Made by a program: the position numbers and the translations under genes
NCBI GenBank assembly: GCA_913063495.1
Contig: CAJXXT010000011.1
Coordinates: 1-52,497, forward strand
Direction: 5' to 3'
DNA: 52,497 nt
Source of the DNA: an uncultured Gammaproteobacteria bacterium
GTDB taxonomy: Bacteria > Pseudomonadota > Gammaproteobacteria > Pseudomonadales > Ketobacteraceae
Notes under the pieces: model-generated
Told to the model about the DNA's origin: nothing
Databases searched by the model: none
What the model saw: only the letters and a program-made list of their open reading frames with translations
Part shown: piece after piece, positions 35,928 to 45,975 of the stretch
How positions within the stretch are numbered: position 1 is the first letter of the stretch
Layout of the letters: every line of letters begins with the position of its first letter

Positions 35928-36594
35928 GTGAACTCTTGGTGCCTTCGAATCGCATTCTTTGTAGCCTTTATGCAGCTAACTACATCAAACTTTGCACAAC
36001 ATGACCTAGAGCCTGTTCGCCTATTCTCCAACGGTCAGTATCCTTTAAATTTTCACATGCAAGTGCTGGAGGACAAAACCAACAGCCTTACCATTGACGG
36101 TTAACTCACCGGCATATTTAGAGCGTTTTGTTCCCAACAACACCCTGCTGTCCAATTTTGGTGTCACACAAAGAGAATCTCTCCACCTCACTACCCTCGC
36201 TAACAGGTAATGTACTACTCGCTGAGGATAACGTGGTAAATCAACAAATCATCAAATCATCAAAAGAGTGCTAAAGAAAACAGGAGTTAATGTCATTGTT
36301 GTCAATGATGGCCAGGAAGCTTGCGAATATTGTGACAAGCACACGCCAAATTTTGTGTTGATGGATATCAATATGCCCAATTGCAATGGGATAGAAGCAA
36401 CTAAGTACCTACGTAAGAAGCGGTATACCATGCCTATTTTTGCGCTTAGCGCGGAGACTGATCAAAAGAAAATCGATGCAGGATGTGACGACACTTTAAG
36501 CAAACCTCTCGATAAAAAGGCATTATACCGCACATTAACGCACTATCTATCGAAGGAGCAACAAGCGGTCACATTACACTATCCTCAGAGTTAG
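35928..36594 (+). pseudogene. Remnant of a 7TMR-DISM hybrid histidine kinase with receiver domain
   Basis: The left part starts at a GTG with a signal-like segment (LRIAFFVAFMQLTTSNFAQH) and continues into FHMQVLEDKTNSLTIDG, the style of a 7TMR-DISMED2 sensor domain. It stops at a TAA (36102), but the next frame continues sensibly (SPAYLERFVPNNTLLSNFG) to 36210. The right part is a response-regulator receiver (NVLLAEDN, VLMDINMPNCNG, FALSAETD, SKPLDKKALYRTL), entered through another frame change and broken by an 8-bp tandem duplication at 36246-36261. The seven transmembrane segments, HisKA and HATPase domains are all missing, so a large internal deletion has also occurred. Non-functional. 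Confidence 0.75.
36246..36261. repeat. 8-bp tandem duplication causing a frameshift
   Basis: AAATCATC occurs twice in a row. Removing one copy restores a continuous receiver-domain frame (NQQIIK joined to RVLKKTGVNVI), so the duplication is a lesion in the kinase remnant. Confidence 0.8.
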
Positions 36595-36833
36595 CACATT
36601 GACCACAGAATCCTCGCCATCATCGACACCAATAGTACCATCTCCCCGATGACCGAAGTATAGACTCTCGCTTCTCAAAGTAATCAATAAAATAACTTAG
36701 TCTGGCTTTGTCCGTTTACGAGGGAAAATCCCTAGTACCCCTCGTAGGAAAAACCATGTTGAGTATTTGGATGTAGCTTGGTGCGGCTTGATCTATAAAT
36801 TACAATCATTCCTGCAATGTTCTTAATGTTACT
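36595..36833. other. Non-coding stretch between remnants
   Basis: No reading frame with recognisable content. Sequence between the kinase remnant and the recombinase remnant, probably further decayed DNA. Confidence 0.4.
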
Positions 36834-36965
36834 CGGCATAGTCGTCACTCCTTTGCTAGCCAACCACTAGAAAACGACAGTAATATTCGCACCGTGCAGG
36901 AATTACTAGGGCACACAACCCCTAACAAGCTGAAACTTGACCGAATCAATTGGTCGAGACTATGA
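36834..36965 (+). pseudogene. C-terminal fragment of a tyrosine recombinase/integrase
   Basis: One frame ending at a TGA (36963) reads RHSRHSFASQPLENDSNIRT then VQELLGHTTPNKL. The RHSFA, IRTVQELLGH and following residues are the conserved C-terminal core of XerC/integron-type tyrosine recombinases, with the catalytic Arg-His and LGH segments. The catalytic tyrosine at the end is not present and everything upstream of RHS is lost. It marks past integration activity. Confidence 0.7.
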
Positions 36966-37060
36966 TTCCTAAACAACTAATAGATCCCTCTTAATATTTG
37001 CAACCTGTTGTCAGAACAAACGATGCTTTAACCTACCATAATACTACCGTAGAGGTTGTT

Positions 37061-37276
37061 ATGGCCAATCGTGGTTTGTATCAGAAATGCCAAACTGACG
37101 CCTCATTGCTCCTTATTTTGATGAGTTTTCGTTGTTTCGAATCCTTTGAAGAGAACTTGGATTATATCTTTGACCTATCCTTAGAAGAGCGAACGCAGAT
37201 AGAGGTAACATCTGCGTCGAAGTACCCGGAAAAGATCTCAGAAATAGGCAGTCAATTTTTTCTGCGTAAATACTAA
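37061..37276 (+). CDS. Short open frame, uncertain (71 aa)
   Basis: The ATG at 37061 has AGAGG about 9 bases upstream. The product (MANRGLYQKCQTDAS..., later FEENLDYIFDLSLEERTQIE) has no signal peptide and no family I recognise. The region around it is a graveyard of fragments, so it may also be a remnant. Confidence 0.3.
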   Translation: MANRGLYQKCQTDASLLLILMSFRCFESFEENLDYIFDLSLEERTQIEVTSASKYPEKISEIGSQFFLRKY

Positions 37277-37360
37277 AGCTTCCTAAATATTGCACTTAAA
37301 ATCCAACTTAAGCTGTCTAGGTCATAGATAATAACAATTTAAAGTAGGAGTGATTATAGG

Positions 37361-38125
37361 ATGAACGAATACCAGCCCTCAATTAGACCTTATTCAGCCC
37401 CCCTCGAAATTGTCATACTCTTGTTTGTACTTTTATCACCAATGAACGCATTGAGCGCACCAAAATCCTCGCAGGAAATAACTCTTGTAGGAACCAACGG
37501 GACAAACAACTCATCCCATGGAACATTACTGACGCTAATCTACACTGAAGCATTTAGACGCCTTGGTTATAAATTAAGGTATTATTCTTTCCCTGCAAAA
37601 CGCGCAAGCCACCTTTCTGATTCAGGTCAAGTCGATGGTGAAATTCACCGCGTTGCAGGCTATGGTGAAAACCACCAAAACCTCATTAAGGTTGAGGAAT
37701 CACATTTCTCTATCCATTTTTCCGCTTACGGAACTGATACTTCTATTCAACTTTTTGGTTGGGACAGCCTAATAGATTCAAACTTTATAGTTGGATACAG
37801 AAGAGGGGTCCAGCGATGTGAATTGATACTACCTACGTTACTTCCAAAGGAGAGGTTGGTCATTGTAAATTCCACAGAACAAGGCCTAAGACAGGTTCTA
37901 GGCGGAAGAAGTAAAATATTTATCGACGTCGAACTATTATTGAATCAACTTATTGACCAAAGAGAATTTAAAAAAGAAAATTTGCGGAAACTTGGCATAA
38001 TGGAAAAAATTGATACTCATGCATTTCTGCATAAACGACACGTTAAGCTTGTGCCAAAGTTATCCTCCGTTCTAAGAAAAATGAAGCACGAAGGCCTCAT
38101 CAAAAAATACAAATCTATGTTATAG
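37361..38125 (+). CDS. Periplasmic solute-binding protein (SBP family 3 type)
   Basis: A 254-residue protein with a signal peptide (hydrophobic core 16-29, cleavage near Ala33). The mature part has the two-lobed amino-acid-binding-protein style: LTLIYTEAFRRLGYKLRYYSFPAKRASHLSDSG split over lobe 1, a VDGEIHR segment, then IVGYRRGVQRCE opening lobe 2. No ABC permease or ATPase genes are nearby, so it may be a stand-alone sensor or scavenging protein. A broken homologue lies at 40834-41612, and TonB-dependent receptors flank both. Confidence 0.72.
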   Translation: MNEYQPSIRPYSAPLEIVILLFVLLSPMNALSAPKSSQEITLVGTNGTNNSSHGTLLTLIYTEAFRRLGYKLRYYSFPAKRASHLSDSGQVDGEIHRVAGYGENHQNLIKVEESHFSIHFSAYGTDTSIQLFGWDSLIDSNFIVGYRRGVQRCELILPTLLPKERLVIVNSTEQGLRQVLGGRSKIFIDVELLLNQLIDQREFKKENLRKLGIMEKIDTHAFLHKRHVKLVPKLSSVLRKMKHEGLIKKYKSML

Positions 38126-38351
38126 AAGGTTAGATTGCAAACATAATACCTTTAGCTAAAACTAAAAGTGATGTTTGGGCTTGCGCTAATTGATTCCTAA
38201 ATGTACTTATAGTTTTTGAATAAATGGGAGGAAAGTAACAAATCTATAGTACATGTCCAACCTGAATCTGTGCTTCAGCATCTAGATAGCGTATTTACCA
38301 AAGTAAATACAAGCGTTTAAATAACTTCTATCGTTATGAAGGCAATACCAT

Positions 38352-40676
38352 TTAGAATACATATTCAACGGCCACACCTACAAAGCGCTCAAAGTCCCTA
38401 GGAATTAGGTGCATCAGTAAATCACCACCGGCATTTCCATTTATGGTAATGCCGTTTATATATTGCTCATCGAAAAGATTGTTAACAAATACCTTACCTC
38501 TAAATTGATTACTCCACTCAAATCCTGCTCCCACATCGACAATAGTATATGCCGACTGTTGGGCGCCGTTATTGCCTGCTGCATCTAGATTCACTTTGCT
38601 TTGCATGCGCAAATTTCCGTCTATGAACGCTTTTTTCGTTATCAATGAAAAATCGTAACGGCCGCTGATGGTGGCTTTCCATTTTGGTGTATTGGCCAAC
38701 GTCTGGCCAGTTAGATCTTGAGTATTACCATTGACCGATGAAATACATCCCTGGGCCTGAGTTTGCCCAGAAAAACAATTAGCATTGGTGAAGTCTAAAT
38801 AATAAGCATCGATATAACTCAGAGCACCTTCAACACTGACCCCATTGGAAAAGACAGTGGAGAAGTCAATTTCAACTCCTTGCGAAATCACTTCAGGAAC
38901 TGACCCCAATATATTACGATTGTTTACTAGATCACGCACAGTCAATTGCAAGTCGTGATACTCGGTATAAAAAAGACTGGCATTGAGGCGTAAGGAATTA
39001 TCGAACCAGTAGCTCTTTATCCCCAGTTCAAGAGTGTCGGAGGTCTCTGGGCTGACAGGTTCTTCGTTAAGAAACAGGTCTTCGCTGAATTTAAAACTGG
39101 TATTAAATCCTTCACCTTTAAAACCCCGTGAATAGCTACCATAAGCCATGATGCTTTCATCTATATTTAGCTTTAATCCAGCTTTTCCTGTCATGGTGGT
39201 GACACTGCTTTGATTTTCGATACCGGCCACATCTCGTGTCGAGGTAATCTGTCCATCACTCAGAAACGGATTATTTTGTGTATAGGCCACCCGAGATAAT
39301 TTTCCGGTTATTTTGTCATGGAGAAAACGAGCTCCCAAAAAGGCACTAAGGTCGTTGGTGAGGTGAAGGTTAATTTGTCCAAATAATGCGGCATTCCTAT
39401 TTGTGATCGTATTGTTGGCCAGATTGGATTCTACCAGATAAGGGCTGTTAGAAAGTGTTCTGTGATCACCGGAAGTATCTTTAATTTCCGACTGATAAAA
39501 ATATAACCCAACCACATAATCGTATTTTTCATGTAACTCTGAGGTGAAGCGTAGCTCTTCACTTAGCCAATTTACATCCCTGTTTTCCTGTTGGCTTAAG
39601 CTGAAGGGAAGCTGTGTTTGATCGTTATCCCGATTACCGCCCTGCTGCCAGTGTCGATAAGCCAATATGTTCGTCATAGAATGATTACCTAGTTGCCATT
39701 GGGTATTCAAACTCAGCCCCCAGGCATCTGTGTTGGCAACTGGATCACGATCCAAATTCACCTCATGGTTGTCGTCACTTCCTGTAATGCCGGTAATATC
39801 ACCCGCGGTGGTCGCCGCGCCGCTTAGCCCAACAGCCGCAGGATCGGTTAAAATGCTGTCGCTGTTGCTGCGTAGCACCCGCACACCTTCGGAGCTTTCT
39901 TGCCTAGAATAATCCGCACTAAACAACCATCGGGCGCCTCCTGAGGGTTGCCATAATAGCTTTGCTTTCGTGCTATGGGTATCGTATCCATTCAAGTCAT
40001 GATCGTTGAAACGGTTAGTAACATTGCCCTGATATTCGCGGGTCTGGGCGCTTAAGCGATATGCCGTCGTAGAATTAATCGGGCCTGAGGATATATAAGA
40101 CACCAATCGCTCATCATCGTTTGTGATACGGCTATTGATCTGATTTATGGTTTTATCGGTACTCGGCTGGGGGGTAATAATATGAATCAAACCGGCCGAA
40201 GCATTTTTACCAAATAAAGTGCTTTGTGGCCCATAAAGTATTTCGATACGCTCTATATCCACTAAATCATCAAACCCAGCCCCTCCTCTGGCCATTATTA
40301 CCCCATCCACCATGGTGGCAACACTGGGTTCAACTCCAGCACCAAATACCTGAGTGCCAATGCCTCGAATTTTGAAACTGGATTTAGTGAAATCAATTCT
40401 TTTATCGTATACCAGGCTAGAACTGATGTGGGACAACTCACTGATGCGGGTTATATTGGCCCGGTAAATCTGGTTATTATTAATAACCCGCATGGATAAG
40501 GGCACATCGCCTATATGCTCTTCACGCCTCTGCGGGGAGACCTTTATGTTAAGCAGCTCCTCAAGAGACAGGGAATATAATTCACCAGTTGTTAATGGTT
40601 GAACAGTAGATGCTGAGCAAAGACCTTGGAAAGCAAGTGATAACAAGAAAGTGAAATGCTTAAACAGAAGTCTCAT
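38352..40676 (-). CDS. TonB-dependent outer-membrane receptor
   Basis: A 774-residue receptor starting at the ATG at 40676, which gives a good signal peptide (FKHFTFLLSLAFQGLCSAS). A short LYSLSLEELLNIKV segment follows. The plug domain runs from about 35 to 150 (FKIRGIGTQVFG, VDGVIMARGG, ERIEILYGPQSTLFGKNASA, GLIHIITPQP), then the beta-barrel ends in VGVAVEYVF with terminal Phe. The frame is open to 40856, but that extension has no signal peptide. The ligand is unknown. It is transcribed toward the binding-protein gene at 37361-38125. Confidence 0.9.
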   Translation of the reverse strand: MRLLFKHFTFLLSLAFQGLCSASTVQPLTTGELYSLSLEELLNIKVSPQRREEHIGDVPLSMRVINNNQIYRANITRISELSHISSSLVYDKRIDFTKSSFKIRGIGTQVFGAGVEPSVATMVDGVIMARGGAGFDDLVDIERIEILYGPQSTLFGKNASAGLIHIITPQPSTDKTINQINSRITNDDERLVSYISSGPINSTTAYRLSAQTREYQGNVTNRFNDHDLNGYDTHSTKAKLLWQPSGGARWLFSADYSRQESSEGVRVLRSNSDSILTDPAAVGLSGAATTAGDITGITGSDDNHEVNLDRDPVANTDAWGLSLNTQWQLGNHSMTNILAYRHWQQGGNRDNDQTQLPFSLSQQENRDVNWLSEELRFTSELHEKYDYVVGLYFYQSEIKDTSGDHRTLSNSPYLVESNLANNTITNRNAALFGQINLHLTNDLSAFLGARFLHDKITGKLSRVAYTQNNPFLSDGQITSTRDVAGIENQSSVTTMTGKAGLKLNIDESIMAYGSYSRGFKGEGFNTSFKFSEDLFLNEEPVSPETSDTLELGIKSYWFDNSLRLNASLFYTEYHDLQLTVRDLVNNRNILGSVPEVISQGVEIDFSTVFSNGVSVEGALSYIDAYYLDFTNANCFSGQTQAQGCISSVNGNTQDLTGQTLANTPKWKATISGRYDFSLITKKAFIDGNLRMQSKVNLDAAGNNGAQQSAYTIVDVGAGFEWSNQFRGKVFVNNLFDEQYINGITINGNAGGDLLMHLIPRDFERFVGVAVEYVF

Positions 40677-40833
40677 TTTAACACCACTGGAAAGGGGTAA
40701 ATTAAGATTATAGCTTAGCATACTCGAAGATATGTAGAGTTTAAGAATATGTGGAGGTACAATGCTCCAGCTTAAAACAACGTTATTGAAATCAAAGGTT
40801 CGATCAGTAGAAAATACAAGTTCACTCCGTATA

Positions 40834-41612
40834 TTATTGCTGCTCCGAGAGCCCATATTTCTTTAGTATGATGTCCCAATCAACATTTTTTGATAAACCT
40901 CTCGAAAACTGGGAGATAAACTTATATTCAGCTTGGAGCTTTTTTGTAACCAAAATGTGCCGACCATAGGAAATCAGCGGCATTGAGGAAACATACAACT
41001 GTCCATCTAATTGCATGCTTTTAATATAGTAGCTCAGCTGTGATTTTGGCAATGTTGTAACATCAATCCTTTCATGTAGGAGCTTTTTTAAATTCAGCAC
41101 TTCTTTTCGAGCATTCATGCGGATAATGTCCCTTTTCCTCATTGCCTCCATTAAACCAGGATATCGCCTTCCCTAAAGGCCGCCAAAAACTAAACCCTTT
41201 AATGATTCTTCTCTTCCATCAAATTCGATTTTCGGTCTACTCTTGAAATAATTTCATTTTGATCTGTAAGGATCGCTGGCCCCCATAGATATTTCGTTTG
41301 CGCGTTTTCACCCATCCATTCCCAATTCACGAACAGCACAATACCCTGCTCTCCTGCGTCCAAGTACGCATCAAGCCGCTTGCGGGGATAAACGATCACC
41401 TGAAACTGATAATTTTTTTCTGCATGAAGGTTCAACAATTCTACGAAATCATAGACCAAACCCTGCCCCTTCCCAGTAACAAACGGTGGAACATTATAAT
41501 ATGTCCAGGCTCTGATGACGTTTTCAGTTGCACCGGTTACTGAAGGAAAAACAAGTAGCATTATCAAACACTTGTTTAGAAACGCAATAAGACAAGACGT
41601 CCAACATTTCAT
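40834..41612 (-). pseudogene. Split periplasmic solute-binding protein
   Basis: The 5' part (41612-41199) has a signal peptide and an SBP-family-3-like lobe 1 (YYNVPPFVTGKGQGLVYDFV). The 3' part (41151-40834) has the end of lobe 2 (LYVSSMPLISYGRHILVTKK). Between them an intervening frame reads ESLKGLVFGGL, then a TAG at 41175-41173, then GRRYPGLMEAM, so the gene carries both a frameshift near 41208 and an in-frame stop. It resembles the intact binding protein at 37361-38125. Confidence 0.8.
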
Positions 41613-41924
41613 ATCGGCCTCTCCAAGTATTGTACCCTAAGAGCAGTGTTTAAAAGCGCAACACTGCAATTACATGTAGCCCTACAGATGAAGGTGATGA
41701 GTAACCTCAGTATCTTATCACTCTTGAGCTGGGATCAAAAAATGAACCTAACGACTCGACAGCCCTTGTCCATTTTAGAGTTGTGCGCCCGTTATTGCAC
41801 GAAGGGCTTCCTGGGCGCAAGGTCTGTACAAAAACAAGCTATACTTACCATGATAGGTATTTTTCGGTATCACAAAACTTGGCTTTATCACGATATGCCA
41901 TAAGGGCTATCAAAAGAAGCGGGT
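41613..41924. other. Divergent upstream region of the second TonB-dependent receptor
   Basis: 312 bp between the split binding-protein gene and the rightward receptor gene; open frames here show no recognisable content. It should contain the receptor promoter. Confidence 0.4.
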
Positions 41925-44117
41925 ATGCGCATGAACAGAACAAAAACATTGGTTACAATCGTGATGTTGGTATTCTGCGTGAATGTGTCTAGATCCCATG
42001 CCGAGAATACCGATATGTTTTCGTTGTCCCTTGAGGAGTTGCTATTAGTCGAAGTTATATCTTCAACAAAAACGAAAAAACCTCTTGCTCTTGCTCCCTC
42101 AGTGATAACGGTATGGACCCAGAAAGATTTTAAAGAAATGGGTCTAAGAAGTATCAGAGAATTATTGGAAAGAACGGTAGGATTTTTTTCGAGCATGCAA
42201 TTTTCCACTCCGATAATAGGTAATCGAGGATTTATTGCTGATGGGAATGAAGCTTTTCTATTTTTGATCGATGGCCACAGTTTAAATAGCTTATCATCCA
42301 CTGGAGCTGGGATAGAATACGTTGTACCGAACCTTAATAAAGTAAAAAGAATTGAGATAATCCGTGGTCCTGGGTCAACCCTTTGGGGTAACGACGCGGC
42401 ATTGGCGTTAGTAAATATTATCACAAAAAATGGCTCTGATGCTGCAGGCCTTCGTATAACGACAAGCTACGGTTCAGAAGATAAACAGAAAATGCTACAT
42501 TTATCATACGGAGAGAGCATAGATGATGATTTAGATTTCCTTTTATCTATGAATTACTCTCAGATTGAAGGCTTTGGGGAACATGTTGATGTTTACAACG
42601 GCCCCTATCAAAATAATGATTTTAATGGCTCCGATAGATCACCGCTTTTTGGACTGGAGGATACCTGGGAGATACACGCTAAAGCCCAGATAAGAGATAT
42701 CACGCTAACGGCGCACGCCTCAGATATTATCGGGCCTGACTTATGGGGTGGTAGTTCTCGAGATACCGCATTTTGGAGCAGAAAACGTCACACCTACTTG
42801 GAAGTTGGCATTGACAAAGATGTTGGTGATGAATGGGGTATTGAAACAAAGGTATTTTCTGATTTTATGGTCACCTCTCCTCATACTAGAAACAAGAACA
42901 TCTCAACGGATGCTACAGAAGCAAGAGAAGAAAACCTATCCAAAGAGCAAAATATTGGTCTAGATGTGTTGGTGACTAAACTCGTTCTAGAAAACCATGC
43001 TCTAACGTTGGGATTGCGATATGTAAACACAGAAATTGATCCCGTCATTTCGTACGGTGATTTGGATTCTGTAGGCAGTAATTCGAATCTTGCCTTAAAG
43101 GTTGACCCTTCTACAAATGATATTTCACAAGCAATTTTTGCTGAAGATGATTGGAAAATTAGTGAAGAGCTAAGTGTTATATTTGGAGTGCGATTGGATA
43201 AAAACAACCTAAGAGAGGATAGTGAAACCGTTTTGCCTCGATTAGGAATAGTGTATTCTCCTAGCGCCCCTTGGATTATTAAATACCTCTATAATACCGG
43301 CGTTGTTCGACCACCGGTAAACATTGGTTTTCTGGGATCCACACCAATAAAAACCACGAAGGATGAGGATACTGGTGAAAATATCAGTTTTATTGAAGTG
43401 GGTGCAGATAGGTCTGAAGAAGTTCAAGCACATGAAATTCAGATAATTTATCAGGCAGATAAATTTGAGGTCCTCTCTACATTGTATCAGGTCGAACTAC
43501 AGGATTTTTTCACATGGTCCGGTCAGTACGCCACTGATGACGGTACGCCAACCGGGACAATAACAACAAATGATGGCCAACTAACTCGTTTTTCAATCAT
43601 TAATGCCAATACTATTACCTCTAGAGGGTTAGAGCTGGAGGCGAGCTATCGACCATCGGCTAGTGTCAATTTGTACGGTAATCTTTCCTATGTCTTCTCT
43701 TCAAAAACAGATTCTTTTATCGTAGAAACCAATGGATTTGTAAGTGATATGCAAGGTGGTTCCCTATTTAGTAACGATAAAACCTTAAATGGGTTCCCTC
43801 ACTTTATGTTTAATCTTGGAATAAACTATAGAACCACCGAAACAACAAATATCAACGTACACTGGCGATATTGGGATAGGCTATCCACGTTAGCCAGCAA
43901 CACTAACCCCAATTCATCAAAATACGTAGATTTAGGTTCTGAGAGTTTTGTAGATGTTAGTTATTTCCATGATAACGTTTTAGATTCAAGTATTGATATA
44001 AATATCTTTGTTAAAAATTTATTTGATAATGATGATTCTAAAGTGGGGCTTATTTCCGGTGGCTACTGGACTGACCGGTCGAGATCATTAGGTTTTATCG
44101 TCTCAATAGAGATTTAA
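41925..44117 (+). CDS. TonB-dependent outer-membrane receptor
   Basis: A 730-residue receptor with a signal peptide (VTIVMLVFCVNVSRSHA). A MFSLSLEELLLVEV segment resembles the start of the other receptor. The plug has IGNRGFIADGNEAFLFLIDG, VKRIEIIRGPGSTLWGNDAA and LVNIITKNGSD; the rest is a barrel with an acidic Ca-like DEDTGEN loop. RGPGSTLWG is typical of receptors for iron chelates or vitamin-like compounds, but the ligand is unknown. AGAAGCGGG lies just before the start. Confidence 0.9.
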   Translation: MRMNRTKTLVTIVMLVFCVNVSRSHAENTDMFSLSLEELLLVEVISSTKTKKPLALAPSVITVWTQKDFKEMGLRSIRELLERTVGFFSSMQFSTPIIGNRGFIADGNEAFLFLIDGHSLNSLSSTGAGIEYVVPNLNKVKRIEIIRGPGSTLWGNDAALALVNIITKNGSDAAGLRITTSYGSEDKQKMLHLSYGESIDDDLDFLLSMNYSQIEGFGEHVDVYNGPYQNNDFNGSDRSPLFGLEDTWEIHAKAQIRDITLTAHASDIIGPDLWGGSSRDTAFWSRKRHTYLEVGIDKDVGDEWGIETKVFSDFMVTSPHTRNKNISTDATEAREENLSKEQNIGLDVLVTKLVLENHALTLGLRYVNTEIDPVISYGDLDSVGSNSNLALKVDPSTNDISQAIFAEDDWKISEELSVIFGVRLDKNNLREDSETVLPRLGIVYSPSAPWIIKYLYNTGVVRPPVNIGFLGSTPIKTTKDEDTGENISFIEVGADRSEEVQAHEIQIIYQADKFEVLSTLYQVELQDFFTWSGQYATDDGTPTGTITTNDGQLTRFSIINANTITSRGLELEASYRPSASVNLYGNLSYVFSSKTDSFIVETNGFVSDMQGGSLFSNDKTLNGFPHFMFNLGINYRTTETTNINVHWRYWDRLSTLASNTNPNSSKYVDLGSESFVDVSYFHDNVLDSSIDINIFVKNLFDNDDSKVGLISGGYWTDRSRSLGFIVSIEI

Positions 44118-44238
44118 TCATCTTTTGATATTTTGTTCAGTAACATTTCAAGTAGTCTTGATCAGTAAAAAATTATTATAAATAGTATAACTAAAAATTA
44201 CGTTATATTATCGGTGATATTAATGGAACAGTTTACCC

Positions 44239-45360
44239 TTGGGGCTAATTATAAAATTCGGTCAAATGGCTGGATCACTCGGCACACAGTTGCCGCCGGA
44301 AGCGCGCGCCGCGTTATCCAAATTGCAAACCAGTAGTACCTCGATTCCATTTGAAGAAGTAAGGCATATCATAGAGCAAGATTTGAACGCCCCCATCGAG
44401 TCTTGTTTTGATGAGTTTGAAGAAGTTGCCTTTGCCGCTGCCTCCATAGGGCAAGTCCATAAAGCGATGCTGAACGGCGTCGAAGTGGCCGTTAAAGTAC
44501 AGTATCCCGGTATTGCTAAATTGATTTCAATGGACCTTTCTCTGGTTGGAAATATGATGGCCACTTTTTTAGCCGGATCCTCTTTGCCTGGAAAAGCCAT
44601 GGCTCAAGAACTAAGAGATAGAATCGTCGAAGAATGTGATTACCTGAATGAGGCACATAATCAACAAATGGTGAAGAGTCGTTGTGATGGGCTGCCTAAT
44701 GAGCATGTGCCTGGTGTTGTTATGAGCCATACTTCAAGTCGTGTACTGACCACTGAATTTGTACGCGGGATGAGTTTTGAGGAGTTTTCTAAATCCGCGT
44801 CTCAAGAAGTCAAAGATAAAGCAGGTCTTGTTGTATTTTCTCATGCCATGCAATCTATATTTGATTTCTGTTATTTTAATGGCGACCCACATCCAGGAAA
44901 CTATCTGTTTCATGATGATGGCAGTGTTACGTTTTTGGATTTTGGGTGTATCAAAAAGTTCAATGTTGAATTCATAAGAAATTGGAAGGAAATGGCAAAA
45001 ACTGTCCTGGAGAACAATAAAGAGGAAAACATACACGCCGTTAATACAATGGGGTTAATAGGTAATTTCAAAAAGTTTGATCACGATTTTCAATGGGATA
45101 TGTTCCAGCATCTATATGCACCATTTTTGACAGATGATAAGTTTGTGATTAATCATGGATATAATTCAGAGGTCAGTCGACTAATGCTATGGGAAAATAA
45201 AAACCGATTCAGCATGACTTTACCGAGTGACTTGTTGTTTGCTAATCGATTACAGTGGGGGTTGTACGGGTTGCTAGGGGATCTCAAAGCAGCCAATTAC
45301 TATAAACCTGTATTTCACAACGCAGTTTATGGTGACGAAAAACCGCTGTTCTCGACATAA
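44239..45360 (+). CDS. 5'-truncated ABC1 (UbiB/ADCK-like) atypical kinase
   Basis: A 373-residue fragment of the ABC1 kinase-like family, which supports quinone synthesis or lipid-linked functions. It begins directly at the KxGQ motif (IIKFGQMAGSLGTQLPPEA); normally 60 or more residues precede it. Kinase residues are present: the VAVKVQYPG lysine, the AAASIGQVHKA segment, NGDPHPGNYLF and the DFGCIKK metal motif. The only start is a TTG at 44239, and an in-frame stop lies six codons upstream, so the N-terminus is lost. It may be a pseudogene or be translated from the TTG. Confidence 0.75.
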   Translation: MGLIIKFGQMAGSLGTQLPPEARAALSKLQTSSTSIPFEEVRHIIEQDLNAPIESCFDEFEEVAFAAASIGQVHKAMLNGVEVAVKVQYPGIAKLISMDLSLVGNMMATFLAGSSLPGKAMAQELRDRIVEECDYLNEAHNQQMVKSRCDGLPNEHVPGVVMSHTSSRVLTTEFVRGMSFEEFSKSASQEVKDKAGLVVFSHAMQSIFDFCYFNGDPHPGNYLFHDDGSVTFLDFGCIKKFNVEFIRNWKEMAKTVLENNKEENIHAVNTMGLIGNFKKFDHDFQWDMFQHLYAPFLTDDKFVINHGYNSEVSRLMLWENKNRFSMTLPSDLLFANRLQWGLYGLLGDLKAANYYKPVFHNAVYGDEKPLFST

Positions 45361-45975
45361 TACGCCAAAGCACCTGATGGCTTTGCGTAAGACGTTGAAT
45401 CGAATGGCCGCTTTGTTCAATTTTTGCGTTCTATCTGAAACCCCATGAACATCGGCAAAGTGGTAAACTTGCCCCTGGCGCCGACATCCCAAATGACAGC
45501 TTTATAAACTCAAGAGACAATTGACCGTTTTGTTCTCATACTTTTTGAACGAATTTTCAAAGAAGTTAGATTTTTGGAAGGCCAAAAGGTCGCTATGTTT
45601 ATATTGCTGCCATTTTGGGTGTCTGCACAAAGGGCAAGTTCTTCCAATTGCCGCCAAGTTAGATTCAAACCAGTTAACCTAAACCTAACGAAAGCGGACA
45701 TTTACTCTATCTCAATTCCAACCTTTTTGGCCTGGAACGGTTATTCACTTCCCTCTAAGAGCATGCCTAATATCCGTTGGCGATTCCGGGTTTACTGCCA
45801 ACTCTCCGAGCCCATTAATGGTATCTACGTTGATTCATTATGATATTAGTTCACCCGGAGCCGGTTTAGCATCCTCTTAAGTAACTATAACACCAATGTA
45901 ATAAGACCAGCGTGACCAAGCGTATCGTCAATCTAAGAGGGTACTGTACTAGCTAATCAGCTGCACGTTTGAGCA
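45361..45975. other. Non-coding region with a dispersed repeat
   Basis: 615 bp without a convincing gene. Short open frames on both strands (for example 45574-45843 and 45510-45701) show no family features. It contains the 38-bp repeat at 45472-45509 shared with 48667-48704, and two GTTAGAT elements about 95 bp apart. Confidence 0.5.
45472..45509 (+). repeat. Dispersed 38-bp repeat, copy 1
   Basis: Matches the reverse complement of 48667-48704 at 32 of 38 positions; cores GACATCCCAA, TGAC and CTTTATAAAC are identical. The two copies are in opposite orientation, about 3.2 kb apart. Confidence 0.75.

Noticed and set aside
45560-45690. GTTAGAT and ACCTAAC elements suggestive of integron attC core sites
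   Set aside because: The paired inner sites and the folded structure of an attC could not be found, and no cassette gene is bounded by them.
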